The notes under the pieces are model-generated. The model was not told the origin of the DNA and made no database searches. It saw nothing but the letters and a program-made list of their open reading frames with translations. Both the position numbers and the translations under genes were made by a program. A DNA stretch of 64,000 nucleotides, from contig CACKFV010000003.1 of the NCBI GenBank assembly GCA_902599605.1, positions 16,683-80,682 on the forward strand, written 5' to 3'. Source of the DNA: an uncultured Pelagibacteraceae bacterium (GTDB lineage: Bacteria > Pseudomonadota > Alphaproteobacteria > Pelagibacterales > Pelagibacteraceae). Below, in pieces: positions 29,563 through 39,378 of this stretch. Each line of letters opens with the position of its first letter. The first letter of the stretch is position 1.

Positions 29563-31022
29563 GTAAAAATAAAGAATATTTAATAAAGAGAGGTAACTCA
29601 GAATACGAAGTTATAATTGGTTTAGAAGTTCATGCTCAAGTTCTTTCAAAATCGAAGCTATTTTCTGACTCGCCTACAAACTTTGGCGCTGAACCAAATA
29701 CCCAGGTGAGTTTGGTAGATGCTGCATTTCCTGGAATGCTACCAGTAATAAATGAATTTTGTATAAAGCAAGCAGTAAAAACGGGTATAGGTCTTAATGC
29801 AGCGATAAATAAAAAATCAATTTTTGATAGGAAAAATTATTTTTATGCTGATTTACCACAAGGATATCAAATTTCTCAATACAAAGATCCAATAGTTGGT
29901 GAAGGTTCAATCTTATTAGATTTACCAGAAGGAGAAAAAAAAGTTGGTATTGAAAGGCTGCATTTAGAGCAAGATGCAGGAAAAAGTATTCATGACATTG
30001 ATCCCCAAAACACTCTCGTAGACTTAAATAGATCTGGAGTTGCCCTTATGGAAATAGTAAGCAAACCAGACTTAAGATCTCCAGAGGAAGTAAATTTATA
30101 CATCAAAAAACTTAGATCAATTATGAGATATCTCGGAACTTGTGATGGAAATATGCAAGAAGGATCTTTAAGAGCTGATGTGAATGTTTCAATCAGAAAG
30201 ATAGGGGATAAAAAGTTAGGCACAAGATGTGAAATTAAAAACGTCAATTCTATAAAATTTATGCAAATGGCAATTGAATATGAGGCAAACCGTCAAGCTG
30301 ATATATTAGAAGAGGGAGGCTCTATTGATCAAGAAACTCGTCTTTTTGATACTAAAAAAAATGAGACTAGATCGATGAGATCAAAAGAAGATGCTCACGA
30401 TTATAGATACTTTCCTGATCCTGACTTGTTACCACTTGAATTAACTGACGGTTTCATATCAAAAATAAAAAAGGAAATACCTGAACTTCCCGATGAAAAG
30501 AAAAAAAGATTTGTAGATAAGTTTAAATTAACTCCATACGAGGCAAATATATTGGTATCTGATATTGACACATCAAAATATTTTGAAGATGTAATTAAAA
30601 ATTCAGATATTAAGCTAGCAACAAACTGGATAACAGGTGAATTATTTGCATTACTTAATGATAGAAATTTAGAAATATCACAAAGTCCTATCTCATCTAA
30701 AAATTTATCATCTTTAATTAACTTGATTAAAGATGGTACTATTTCTGGCAAAATTGCAAAAACAGTTTTTGAAATAATGGCAAATGAAAGCAAAGATCCA
30801 AAAAGTATTATTGACGAAAAGGGATTGAAACAACAAAGCGACCCTAAAGAAATTGAAAAAATTGTAGATGATGTAATTAAAGAAAATCCTAAAAATGTTG
30901 AATTATTTAAAACCGGTAAAGATAAATTGTTTGGTTTTTTTGTTGGTCAAGTTATGAAAAAAACAGACGGCAAAGCCAATCCTAAGTTAGTAAATGATAT
31001 TTTAAAGAAAAAATTGAACTAG
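29559..31022 (+). CDS. gatB: Asp/Glu-tRNA(Asn/Gln) amidotransferase subunit B
   Basis: GatB binds the misacylated tRNA, activates its side-chain carboxylate with ATP and receives ammonia from GatA. Conserved parts include [49 protein letters not shown] and DVNVSIR. A C-terminal YqeY-like tRNA-binding domain covers about the last 130 residues. Length is 487 residues. It ends two bases before the methyltransferase gene. Confidence 0.97.
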   Translation: MSKNKEYLIKRGNSEYEVIIGLEVHAQVLSKSKLFSDSPTNFGAEPNTQVSLVDAAFPGMLPVINEFCIKQAVKTGIGLNAAINKKSIFDRKNYFYADLPQGYQISQYKDPIVGEGSILLDLPEGEKKVGIERLHLEQDAGKSIHDIDPQNTLVDLNRSGVALMEIVSKPDLRSPEEVNLYIKKLRSIMRYLGTCDGNMQEGSLRADVNVSIRKIGDKKLGTRCEIKNVNSIKFMQMAIEYEANRQADILEEGGSIDQETRLFDTKKNETRSMRSKEDAHDYRYFPDPDLLPLELTDGFISKIKKEIPELPDEKKKRFVDKFKLTPYEANILVSDIDTSKYFEDVIKNSDIKLATNWITGELFALLNDRNLEISQSPISSKNLSSLINLIKDGTISGKIAKTVFEIMANESKDPKSIIDEKGLKQQSDPKEIEKIVDDVIKENPKNVELFKTGKDKLFGFFVGQVMKKTDGKANPKLVNDILKKKLN

Positions 31023-31023
31023 T

Positions 31024-31680
31024 ATGAGTTCAAATCTACCTATAAATAAGCAAATAGAAAAATATATTGATGAGCACTCTTTAAAATTACATCCAGTACA
31101 AGATGAAATTATTAAGCATAACGACACACTTGGAAAAAAAAAGAAATTGCAAATTTCAATCAACCAATGTCATTTTTTATATTTAGTAACAAAATTATTT
31201 AAACCTAAAGAAATTTTAGAAATTGGTACTTTTACTGGTCTTAGCTCATTAAGTATGTGCATTGGTCTAGAAAACGACTCTAAGATCACCACTATCGATA
31301 AAAACAAAGATACTTCATTAATAGCGAAAAATTTCTTTGAAAGGGCAAAAGTTTCAGAAAAAATTGATATTATTATTGATGAAGCTATCAATGGAATTAA
31401 TAAATTAATAAATCAAAAAAAATTGTTTGATTTGATTTTTATAGATGCTGATAAAGAAAATTATAAAAAATATTATGAATTGTCTTTAAACTTATTAAAA
31501 CAGGATGGCTTTATAATAATTGATAATGTTTTGTGGCACGGCGAAGTTGTAGATAAAAACAATAAAGAACACTTAACTGAGATAATTCGAGATTTTAATA
31601 CTTATGTTAATAACGATATAAGAGTTGAAAATATGATTATCCCAATAGGTGATGGCTTTTCAATTTGTAGAAAACTATAA
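31024..31680 (+). CDS. O-methyltransferase, caffeoyl-CoA/catechol family
   Basis: This is a class I SAM-dependent methyltransferase of about 218 residues. The SAM-binding motif ILEIGTFTGLSSLSM is near residue 60, TTIDKNKD follows, and the metal-binding region FIDADKENYKKYYE and DNVLWHGEV matches the cation-dependent O-methyltransferase family (family 3). Bacterial members methylate catechol-like compounds or have unknown targets. It sits between gatB and trhO with one- or two-base spacing, which suggests co-transcription but not function. Confidence 0.85.
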   Translation: MSSNLPINKQIEKYIDEHSLKLHPVQDEIIKHNDTLGKKKKLQISINQCHFLYLVTKLFKPKEILEIGTFTGLSSLSMCIGLENDSKITTIDKNKDTSLIAKNFFERAKVSEKIDIIIDEAINGINKLINQKKLFDLIFIDADKENYKKYYELSLNLLKQDGFIIIDNVLWHGEVVDKNNKEHLTEIIRDFNTYVNNDIRVENMIIPIGDGFSICRKL

Positions 31681-32582
31681 TGTATACCATCTTTGGTTTT
31701 TATAAATTTAAACAATTAAAAAAAATTAGTAAACTTAAAGACAAACTTCAAAATTTTATAGATAATTACAAAATTAAAGGAACTATAATTATCTCACCTG
31801 AGGGGATTAATGGATCAATTTCATTCCTAAAAAAAAATACTAAAGAAATAAAAATCAATCTTAAAAAAATCTTTGCCATTACAAAATTTGATAATGAAAA
31901 TATTTCTTTTAACAGATTTATTCCTTTTCATAAGGGGAGAGTGAAGGTTAAAAAGGAAGTTGTTCCAATTGGAAAAAGACTTAAAAAAAAAGTTAAAGAT
32001 AATCATCTTTCTCCTAAGGAATGGAATAATTTTGTTTTAAACAAAGACACCTACATAATTGATACTAGAAAAAATTTTGAGTTTAGGATTGGGACTTTCA
32101 AAAAATCTATAAATCCAAAATTAAATAACTTCAGAGATTTTTCTAAATATTTTAAAAAGTTTAATAAAAATTCGAAAATCGGAATGTTTTGCACAGGAGG
32201 TATTCGATGCGAAAAGGCTAGCGATTATTTATATAACAAAGGTTATAAAAATGTTTTTCAGTTAAAGGGCGGCATTATTAATTATTTGTCAAAAATCGAT
32301 AGAAAAGAAAGCTTATGGAAAGGAGAATGTTTTGTATTTGATAATCGTGTTTCTGTGAACCATAGGTTAAATATAGGTAAATATTCAATTTGCGCTGGAT
32401 GTAGAGAGCCTATTTCTGTTAAAGATAAGAAATCTGTGAAATTTGAAGAAGGTGTTTCATGTCCTAATTGTTATAATAAATTAAGCATAGAACAAAAAAA
32501 ACGATTTAGAATGAGACAAAGTCAAATTGATAAAGCAAAAAAAGAAAAAAAAATTTACATGTTTAAAAAAATTTATAAATAG
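31680..32582 (+). CDS. trhO: tRNA uridine(34) hydroxylase, rhodanese-like TrhO
   Basis: TrhO (formerly UPF0176/YceA) forms 5-hydroxyuridine at the wobble position of tRNAs, using oxygen. The 300-residue product has an N-terminal acylphosphatase-like part (TIIISPEGINGSISF), a rhodanese domain with the active-site loop MFCTGGIRCEKAS (cysteine near 171), and a C-terminal zinc-type region (CAGCREPISVK...CPNCYNKL). Start and end match the family. It overlaps the methyltransferase by one base and MATE follows immediately. Confidence 0.92.
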   Translation: MYTIFGFYKFKQLKKISKLKDKLQNFIDNYKIKGTIIISPEGINGSISFLKKNTKEIKINLKKIFAITKFDNENISFNRFIPFHKGRVKVKKEVVPIGKRLKKKVKDNHLSPKEWNNFVLNKDTYIIDTRKNFEFRIGTFKKSINPKLNNFRDFSKYFKKFNKNSKIGMFCTGGIRCEKASDYLYNKGYKNVFQLKGGIINYLSKIDRKESLWKGECFVFDNRVSVNHRLNIGKYSICAGCREPISVKDKKSVKFEEGVSCPNCYNKLSIEQKKRFRMRQSQIDKAKKEKKIYMFKKIYK

Positions 32583-33959
32583 ATGGTTAAAAAGATTAAT
32601 TTAACGGCGGATCCAATGTGGCAACTTCTAAGAAGAGTTACATTCCCCGCCAGTATTGGATCTTTGTTTCAAACTTTTTATAATCTGGTTGATACTTTTT
32701 TTGCTGGAAAGATATCACCTGATGCACTAAGTGCTTTAGCAAAATCATTTCCAATTTATTTTATAATTATCGCAATAGGTGTTGGAGTTGGTGCTGGCAC
32801 TAATACACTAATAGGAAATTCCATAGGTGAAAAAAAAGAAAAAGTCGCTTCCTTATATGTTGCTCAATCAATAATTTTTGCAATAATCATTTCATTATTA
32901 GTTACATTTGTAGGAATTAATTCATCCAATTATCTGCTTCAATTATTGGGGTCCTCTCCAGAAAATATTATTTTGACCAGGGAATATTTAGATATAATTT
33001 TTTATTGCACAGTAATAGTATTGATCCAAATATCTTTAAATGGAACATTAAACGCTCAAGGGGATACAAAAAGTTATAGAAACGTCCTTATATTTACTTT
33101 TTTTTTAAACATCATACTTAATCCAATTTTTATTTTTGGTTTTTCGATAATACCTGCTTTTGGAATTTCAGGTATTGCAATTGCTACAGTTATTTGCCAA
33201 CTTATTGGAACAATCTATTTAGCGCAAAAAGTTTATTGTTGTAAGCTTAAAGAGTATTTATATGCAAAGTGTTTTATTCCAAAAATTAACTTTTTAAGTA
33301 ATCTTACTTTTCAATCTGTACCAATCATGTTTAGCATGTTGTTAATTGGTGTTGGTATATTTAATGTATTATACTTTGTAGGAAAATTTGGAGATATTGC
33401 TGCAGCTGGTTATGGAGCTGCACTTAGAATAGAACAAGTTTTCTTATTACCAGTCATAGCATTGAATACGGCTGTATTATCAATTGGAGGCCAAAACTTC
33501 GGAGCTAGAAATTTTGAAAGAATAAGAGATCTTTATAAAAAAGCATTAATATTCGGTTGTTCATTTATGATCATGGCTGGCTTTATTCTGTATTTTGGGG
33601 CAGAAAATCTCCTTGGATTAATTACTGACGATCCAGAAACTATTAAATTTGGATCTTTATACTTAAAGATTGCAGCATTGATAGGCCCTATATATCCAAC
33701 TTTTTTTATTACTACTGCTGTATTTCAGGCTCTTAAAAGACCCATCTTTAGTTTGTATTTGAGTATATTAAGGCTTACTGCGATTCCTTTTTTATGTTTG
33801 TGGTACGTTATTAATATTAAAGGAGGGGGTTACAGCGATATATTTTATACAATATTAGTTACCAATTGGTTAATGGGATTAGTAGTACTATTTTTTATAG
33901 GAACTTTTTTTAATTATATGTTTAAAGACAATAAAAAATATTTTTTTATAAAAAGTTAA
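32583..33959 (+). CDS. MATE family cation-coupled efflux transporter
   Basis: MATE proteins export organic cations and drugs in exchange for Na+ or H+. The 458-residue protein shows twelve hydrophobic segments in two halves, with the family start PASIGSLFQTFYNLVDTFFAGKISPDALSAL and the second-half AAAGYGAALRIEQVFLLPVIALNTAV. The substrate cannot be inferred; members of this branch (NorM/DinF-like) are diverse. It meets the ABC permease gene on the other strand with only one base between them. Confidence 0.9.
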   Translation: MVKKINLTADPMWQLLRRVTFPASIGSLFQTFYNLVDTFFAGKISPDALSALAKSFPIYFIIIAIGVGVGAGTNTLIGNSIGEKKEKVASLYVAQSIIFAIIISLLVTFVGINSSNYLLQLLGSSPENIILTREYLDIIFYCTVIVLIQISLNGTLNAQGDTKSYRNVLIFTFFLNIILNPIFIFGFSIIPAFGISGIAIATVICQLIGTIYLAQKVYCCKLKEYLYAKCFIPKINFLSNLTFQSVPIMFSMLLIGVGIFNVLYFVGKFGDIAAAGYGAALRIEQVFLLPVIALNTAVLSIGGQNFGARNFERIRDLYKKALIFGCSFMIMAGFILYFGAENLLGLITDDPETIKFGSLYLKIAALIGPIYPTFFITTAVFQALKRPIFSLYLSILRLTAIPFLCLWYVINIKGGGYSDIFYTILVTNWLMGLVVLFFIGTFFNYMFKDNKKYFFIKS

Positions 33960-33960
33960 T

Positions 33961-34695
33961 TTAACTGTCCTTTTTCATTTTTTTTTCAAGCCGTCTTACT
34001 AAGAACGATACAATTAAAATTAATACAAGATACTCTAAAATCAAAAACGTATATATTTCTAGAGGTCTGTATGTAGTAACAACAAGCTCATTCGCCTTTC
34101 TAGTTAAGTCTCCGATACCAATAATCGAAACTAAAGAAGACATTTTTAAAACATATACAAACTGATTTCCAATAGCAGGTAGTATGTTTCTTATAGCTTG
34201 AGGAAGAATGACAAGTCTTAATTTTCTAAAAAAATTAAGCCCTAAAGAACTTCCAGCTTCCCATTGAGGTTTTCTAATTGAATTTATTCCAGCTCTAAAA
34301 ATTTCAGCCTGAAATGCGCTTTCACTTATAGATAAAGCTATAATACCAGATACAAATGGACTAAAACTAATTCCTGTCATAATAGGTAATCCATAATAAA
34401 TCCATAAAATCAAAACCAATAAAGGTATTGCCCTAACTATTTCGACATAGCCTATATTTAAGTATGTTAAAAATTTATTTTTGGCTAAGGAGGGGATGGC
34501 AACTATTAATCCCAATATTATTGATAGAGATATTGATACAATAGATATAAAGATAGTTGTTGTAAATCCACTTAATAAAAATTTTAGATTTGTTAAACCG
34601 TTAACATTGTTGGGAGATAATATTAACCAATCTAATTCCTGCTTTCCACATGATAATAGAAATAACAATGAGAATAATAAAAATAAGTTTTTCAC
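33961..34695 (-). CDS. Amino-acid ABC transporter permease, HisM/GlnP type, lipobox-like N-terminus
   Basis: The 244-residue protein has the polar amino-acid permease layout, with FLLSGFTTTIFISIVSISLSIILG near 40, a central GYVEIVRAIPLLVLILW and the ATPase-contact region EAGSSLGLNFFRKLRLVILPQAIRNILPAI. The first 20 residues (MKNLFLLFSLLFLLSCGKQ) resemble a lipoprotein signal with a lipobox cysteine at 16, followed by a short hydrophilic segment; that is odd for a permease. The gene lies 40 bases downstream of a periplasmic binding protein. No ATPase gene is in the window, so it must borrow one. Confidence 0.88.
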   Translation of the reverse strand: MKNLFLLFSLLFLLSCGKQELDWLILSPNNVNGLTNLKFLLSGFTTTIFISIVSISLSIILGLIVAIPSLAKNKFLTYLNIGYVEIVRAIPLLVLILWIYYGLPIMTGISFSPFVSGIIALSISESAFQAEIFRAGINSIRKPQWEAGSSLGLNFFRKLRLVILPQAIRNILPAIGNQFVYVLKMSSLVSIIGIGDLTRKANELVVTTYRPLEIYTFLILEYLVLILIVSFLVRRLEKKMKKDS

Positions 34696-34735
34696 ACTTA
34701 TATTTATAAAGAATTAATTATTAATAGCTAATTTA

Positions 34736-35500
34736 TTATAAGCTTTTAAGATTGTATTTTGCTAAAAGTTCTTTGAAGAAGCCAGATTTCTTTTTCTTAT
34801 TGATCCAATCGTTAACGTACTTTCTCCACTTATCGTCATTTTTACCAACCATCATAGCTAAGAAAGCAGGATTTTTTTCACCATCTGGAACAATTGCTAA
34901 TTGTGGATATTTAATAACTAATTTGTTGGCTTCAGTTGAACTTGTAATATTACCATCAGCTCTTCCTGCTAGTACTTCCTGAAAATCTCTTGCAGGTGCC
35001 TCTACTGAATTTAATTTTGATTTAGGGAAAAATTCTTTAGCTTTTTCCTCTTGTGAAGTTCCAAGTGTTGTAGCGATTGTAACATCTTTATTGTTTAAAG
35101 AGTCCCAAGTTGAAAATTTACTTAAATTTTTCTTTAAAACCAGTGGAACAGTTCCATATTTGTAATAAGTCTCTGTGAAACCTGCTACTTCTGCTCTTTT
35201 AGGAGTTTTTGTTACACTTGTTGAAATATCATATCTGTCTGAAGTTATTCCAGAAACTATAGTTTTCCATTCAGCAGGAACAAACTTAATTTTTACACCC
35301 ATGTCTTTTGCAAGTTCGTTCATAACATCAATGTCAAAACCTTTATAAGTATTTGTAGACGGATCTTTTATAGTCATTGGATCCCAGTCTCCAGTTGTAC
35401 CAACTCTTAGTTCTCCGTTTGAAAGAATTCTGTCTAAAGAAGAAGCGTTTGCTGAAAATGAGAATAATAAAGTAAATAATAATATGATAATTTTTTTCAT
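34736..35500 (-). CDS. Periplasmic amino-acid-type solute-binding protein (PheC-like)
   Basis: The 254-residue protein has a signal peptide ([18 protein letters not shown], cut near 19-20) and a type 2 periplasmic-binding (SBP family 3) domain: [55 protein letters not shown] and [14 protein letters not shown]. The family also contains the periplasmic cyclohexadienyl dehydratases (PheC), which look alike, so it could be an enzyme and not a transporter component. The adjacent permease favours transport, probably of an amino acid. Confidence 0.87.
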   Translation of the reverse strand: MKKIIILLFTLLFSFSANASSLDRILSNGELRVGTTGDWDPMTIKDPSTNTYKGFDIDVMNELAKDMGVKIKFVPAEWKTIVSGITSDRYDISTSVTKTPKRAEVAGFTETYYKYGTVPLVLKKNLSKFSTWDSLNNKDVTIATTLGTSQEEKAKEFFPKSKLNSVEAPARDFQEVLAGRADGNITSSTEANKLVIKYPQLAIVPDGEKNPAFLAMMVGKNDDKWRKYVNDWINKKKKSGFFKELLAKYNLKSL

Positions 35501-35559
35501 AAGAGTTTAATAAGATAATTTATGATATTTTTCTATGCTAACCTTGACGCAGTTAAATT

Positions 35560-36105
35560 TTACAATAAATTCGCCCCGTCATTAAGCCAATCCCATAAAT
35601 GATTAGAAAAAGATCGTCTTACAAATAAATTTATATTGTTATCACCCAAATTATGAATGATTACATCAATATGATTAATTATAGTTTGGGTTGTGGATCC
35701 TTTAGTCTCTTTGAATTTTGAGAAATCAAATGGACAACTCATTGAGAGCAATTCGTATAAATTATTCCCAGAAATATTAATACACACCCATTGGTCACTT
35801 ACATTAGTAACAGCCCCGTAGTTAAGTGATGAAATTTCTTTAAAAACTCTATCAAAAATTTCTTTATTAATGTTATTTGTATAAACCATCCATTCATCTG
35901 GACTTAGCCATAAAGCGCTTAACACTTGGTTACTTGTAGACGTATTACTTTCCGTTGGTAAAATAACAGAGAGTACTTGGCCAACTTTTGTAAAGAACTC
36001 TCTTTTTTTTCCACGTAAGTTAATTTTAGTAATTGGTTCTACCTCTTTCAAATTTAAATCTGAATATTCTCTTTTGTCTTTAATAGCTGTATTAATATTA
36101 TCCAT
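35560..36105 (-). CDS. soxG: Sarcosine oxidase gamma subunit
   Basis: SoxG is the smallest folded partner of heterotetrameric sarcosine oxidase; it resembles the GcvT/YgfZ fold but carries no cofactor. The 181-residue protein shows QVLSALWLSPDEWMVYT and VTNVSDQWVCINISG, followed by LLSMSCPFDFSKFK, all typical. It overlaps the end of soxA by eight bases and is last in the soxB-D-A-G operon order found in other bacteria. Function is supported mainly by this context. Confidence 0.93.
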   Translation of the reverse strand: MDNINTAIKDKREYSDLNLKEVEPITKINLRGKKREFFTKVGQVLSVILPTESNTSTSNQVLSALWLSPDEWMVYTNNINKEIFDRVFKEISSLNYGAVTNVSDQWVCINISGNNLYELLSMSCPFDFSKFKETKGSTTQTIINHIDVIIHNLGDNNINLFVRRSFSNHLWDWLNDGANLL

Positions 36106-39103
36106 TTATTCTTTCATTTTCTTTATCTAAGAAGACTGTATCTGATACAGTTACTTTAATTGTTTTATCTATCATTGGAACCAAGAGTTTTTGTCCCTTG
36201 AGTTTTTTACCTTCTTTCAAAACTGCTAAAGCAATTGATTTTTTTAAAGTTGGACTGAAATAGCTTGAAGTTACATGTCCAAGCATATTTACAGGCTTTT
36301 TATTTTCGTCTTTAACAATTTGAGCACCTTCCTCTAAAATTTCATTAGGGTCATCAGTTAAAAGTCCGACTAATTGTTTTCTATCTTCTCTAATAGTATC
36401 GCTTCTATATAGAGATCGTTTACCAATAAAGTCATATTTTTTTTTACTAATTATCCAATCCATTTGAAGATCTACTGGTGTCATAGTTCCATCAGTATCT
36501 TGGCCAACAATGATAAATCCTTTTTCAGCCCTTAAAAGGTGCATAGTTTCAGTTCCATAAGGAGTAATGTTAAATTCTTTTCCAGCTTCAATACATTTTT
36601 CCCAAATATATTTACCGTATGATGCTTCCACATTAATTTCATAACTTAGTTCACCTGTAAAACTTATCCGCATGATTCTGCAATTTATATTACCTAGCTT
36701 TACCTCTTTAAATGACATATGTGGGAAACTTTCATCAGATAAATCTAAATCTTTAAAAATTTTATTAACGATTTTTTTTGCGTTTGGACCACATACACTC
36801 GCTGTTGCAAAATGATCAGTAACTGATGTTAAAAATACATCTAATTCTGGCCATTCTGTTTGTAAATAATCTTCAAGTTTGGACATAACATTTGCAGCAC
36901 CACCAGTTGTTGTTGTCATTAAATAGTGATTTTCACCTAGTTTTGTTGTCACTCCATCATCGTAAACCATACCATCTTCATTCAACATTAAACCATATCT
37001 ACATTTACCTATTTGCAATTTTGACCAAGCATTTGTGTAAACTCTATTAAGAAACTCATTTGCATCAGTTCCTTGAATGTCGATTTTACCGAGTGTTGAA
37101 GCATCTAATATTCCACTAGACTCTCTCGCAGCTTTACTTTCTCTTTGTACAGCATCATGCATTGATTCACCATCTTTTGGATAATACCAAGCACGTTTCC
37201 ATTGACCGACATTTTCAAACTTTGCATTATTATCAACGTGCCAGTCATGCATAGGAGTTTTTCTAAAAATATCAAAAAATTGTCCAACGTTTCTACCTAC
37301 TATGGTTCCAAAAGTAAGTGGTGTATATGGTGGTCTAAAAGTTGTCGTGCCTAGATCACCCATATTAGTATTAGTTGTATCTGCAACTATACCCAAGGCA
37401 TGCATGTTAGCAAGTTTACCTTGATCTGTACCCATACCAGTTGTTGTATATCTTTTTACGTGTTCAATTGATTTAAAGCCTTCTCGTAAGGCTAATTTTA
37501 TATCTTTTGCAGTACTATCATTTTGATAATCTAAAAATGGTTTTGTTTTACTTAACGGTTTATCTGATGGAAGTAACCATATATTTTTTTTCTCTTTTTC
37601 CTTAGAGCATTTAACATCTATTTTATCAAAATTAGAATTTTCAATCTGCAAAAACTTTTTTGTATCTTTTATTGAATTTTTTAAAACATCATCTAATTCG
37701 AAATCTCCTTTTGCAGAACCAATACTTAATTGATTTAAATTTGTTTTATCAGGAACGAAAATATTATCTTTGTTATCAAACTTAAGTTTACCACCAGATT
37801 GTGTAAATAGATGAACCATCGGAGTCCAGCCACCAGAAATTGCTAAGCAATCACAATTTAATTCAATCTTTTTTCCGACAACATCATTGCCTTTATCATT
37901 TAGCTTCATTATTGTTATTTTGTTAATTCTTTTATAACCTTTGGTGTTTACTACTGTATGGTTCCAATAAATTTGTATCCCTAGACTTTTAACTTTATTT
38001 ACTATTTCTGAAGATGAATTATCTCTTATATCTATTATTGCATTTAATTTTGTGCCTGATTTATGTAATGATAAGGCTGTTTCATAAGCACTGTCATTAT
38101 TAGTAAATATTACATTTTCTAAACCACATCTTACACCATAATAATCTATGTATTTTTTCACAGCAGATGCTAACATTATACCTGGTCTATCGTTGTTATG
38201 AAAAACTTGAGGTCTTTCTATAGCGCCAGTGGAGATAATTACTTTTTTTGCTCTTATTTTGTAAAGCCTTTGTCTGATTTTATTATTACGGTCATTAACA
38301 CTTAAATGATCAGTTAAATTTTGCCTTGCTAGTAAAAAGTTATAATTATGATATGCAGCAAGACTTGTTCTTGTTTTAATAATGATATTTTTATCATTTT
38401 TAATGTTTTCAATGAGTTTTTTTAACCATTCACTGCTTTTTTGATTATCAATTTTAGAGATATCATTGTCATCATAAATTAATGAACCTCCTAATAATTC
38501 TTTGTCTTCTAACAATAAAACTTTTTTATTATCATCAGAAGCTATTTTAGCCGCTATTAGACCAGAAACACCACCTCCAACTATTAAGATATCACAGTGC
38601 ATATATCTATGGTCGTACATATCCGGATCTTGTTTCGTTGGGGATTTTCCTAAGCCAGCAGATTTACGAATAAAGTATTCGTATTTCTCCCAAAAACTTG
38701 CTGGCCACATAAATGTTTTATAATAAAAGCCTGCAGGAAGGAGAGGTGATAAAAAGTTATTTATTCCACCTATATCAAATTTTACACTTGGCCAACAATT
38801 CTGACTGTTACAAATTAAACCATCATATAATTCGATTTCAGTAGCTCGTACGTTAGGATCAGTTAAAGCATCGTCATTTCCTATTTGAAGAATTGCATTA
38901 GGTTCCTCAGAACCAGAAGTCATTATTCCTCTTGGTCTATGGTACTTAAAACTTCTTCCCACAAGATGAATATCGTTTGAAAGTAGGGCAGATGCTAGTG
39001 TATCGCCTTTATATCCGTATAATTTTTTTCCATTAAAAATAAAAGATAGTTTTCTGGTTTCGTCTACAAATTGTTTATTATTTATTCTTAGATTTTTGGA
39101 CAT
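36098..39103 (-). CDS. soxA: Sarcosine oxidase alpha subunit
   Basis: The 1001-residue subunit binds NAD and tetrahydrofolate. N-terminal part (to ~110): a ferredoxin-like domain without iron-cluster cysteines, with LYGYKGDTLASALLSNDIHL and SFKYHRPRGIM. Residues ~170-600: a pyridine-nucleotide oxidoreductase domain beginning CDILIVGGGVSGLIAAKIA. The last ~390 residues form a glycine-cleavage T-protein-like domain, where the formaldehyde-level carbon is passed to tetrahydrofolate to make 5,10-methylene-THF. Length is typical for the family. It shares its first base with the soxD stop. Confidence 0.97.
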   Translation of the reverse strand: MSKNLRINNKQFVDETRKLSFIFNGKKLYGYKGDTLASALLSNDIHLVGRSFKYHRPRGIMTSGSEEPNAILQIGNDDALTDPNVRATEIELYDGLICNSQNCWPSVKFDIGGINNFLSPLLPAGFYYKTFMWPASFWEKYEYFIRKSAGLGKSPTKQDPDMYDHRYMHCDILIVGGGVSGLIAAKIASDDNKKVLLLEDKELLGGSLIYDDNDISKIDNQKSSEWLKKLIENIKNDKNIIIKTRTSLAAYHNYNFLLARQNLTDHLSVNDRNNKIRQRLYKIRAKKVIISTGAIERPQVFHNNDRPGIMLASAVKKYIDYYGVRCGLENVIFTNNDSAYETALSLHKSGTKLNAIIDIRDNSSSEIVNKVKSLGIQIYWNHTVVNTKGYKRINKITIMKLNDKGNDVVGKKIELNCDCLAISGGWTPMVHLFTQSGGKLKFDNKDNIFVPDKTNLNQLSIGSAKGDFELDDVLKNSIKDTKKFLQIENSNFDKIDVKCSKEKEKKNIWLLPSDKPLSKTKPFLDYQNDSTAKDIKLALREGFKSIEHVKRYTTTGMGTDQGKLANMHALGIVADTTNTNMGDLGTTTFRPPYTPLTFGTIVGRNVGQFFDIFRKTPMHDWHVDNNAKFENVGQWKRAWYYPKDGESMHDAVQRESKAARESSGILDASTLGKIDIQGTDANEFLNRVYTNAWSKLQIGKCRYGLMLNEDGMVYDDGVTTKLGENHYLMTTTTGGAANVMSKLEDYLQTEWPELDVFLTSVTDHFATASVCGPNAKKIVNKIFKDLDLSDESFPHMSFKEVKLGNINCRIMRISFTGELSYEINVEASYGKYIWEKCIEAGKEFNITPYGTETMHLLRAEKGFIIVGQDTDGTMTPVDLQMDWIISKKKYDFIGKRSLYRSDTIREDRKQLVGLLTDDPNEILEEGAQIVKDENKKPVNMLGHVTSSYFSPTLKKSIALAVLKEGKKLKGQKLLVPMIDKTIKVTVSDTVFLDKENERING

Positions 39104-39378
39104 TATAATTTTGGTGGTTGTTCACCCATTTTGTATATTTTTTCTATTTTATCATTTGAGGTGTCACGGGCTACATTAAACCATTTTCTACATCCATGTG
39201 CGTGATTCCATCTTTCAAATTGGATACCCTTAATATTTTTTCTCATAAATAAATATTCTGCCCATTGATCATCATTTAATTCGGTAGGTTGTTTAGGTCT
39301 TGCTATATGAGCTTCACCACCAGAAACAAATTCTGATTGATCTCTTTCACCACAATATGGACAATTAATTAAAAACAT
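39103..39378 (-). CDS. soxD: Sarcosine oxidase delta subunit
   Basis: SoxD is a small zinc-binding subunit that packs on the alpha subunit. The 91-residue sequence has the ligand pair CPYCGERDQSEF at the N-terminus and a second region NHAHGCRKWFNVARDT with the remaining histidine/cysteine ligands; the stretch between them (RPKQPTELNDDQWAEYLFMR) is family-typical. It lies between soxB and soxA with one-base overlaps. Confidence 0.95.
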   Translation of the reverse strand: MFLINCPYCGERDQSEFVSGGEAHIARPKQPTELNDDQWAEYLFMRKNIKGIQFERWNHAHGCRKWFNVARDTSNDKIEKIYKMGEQPPKL

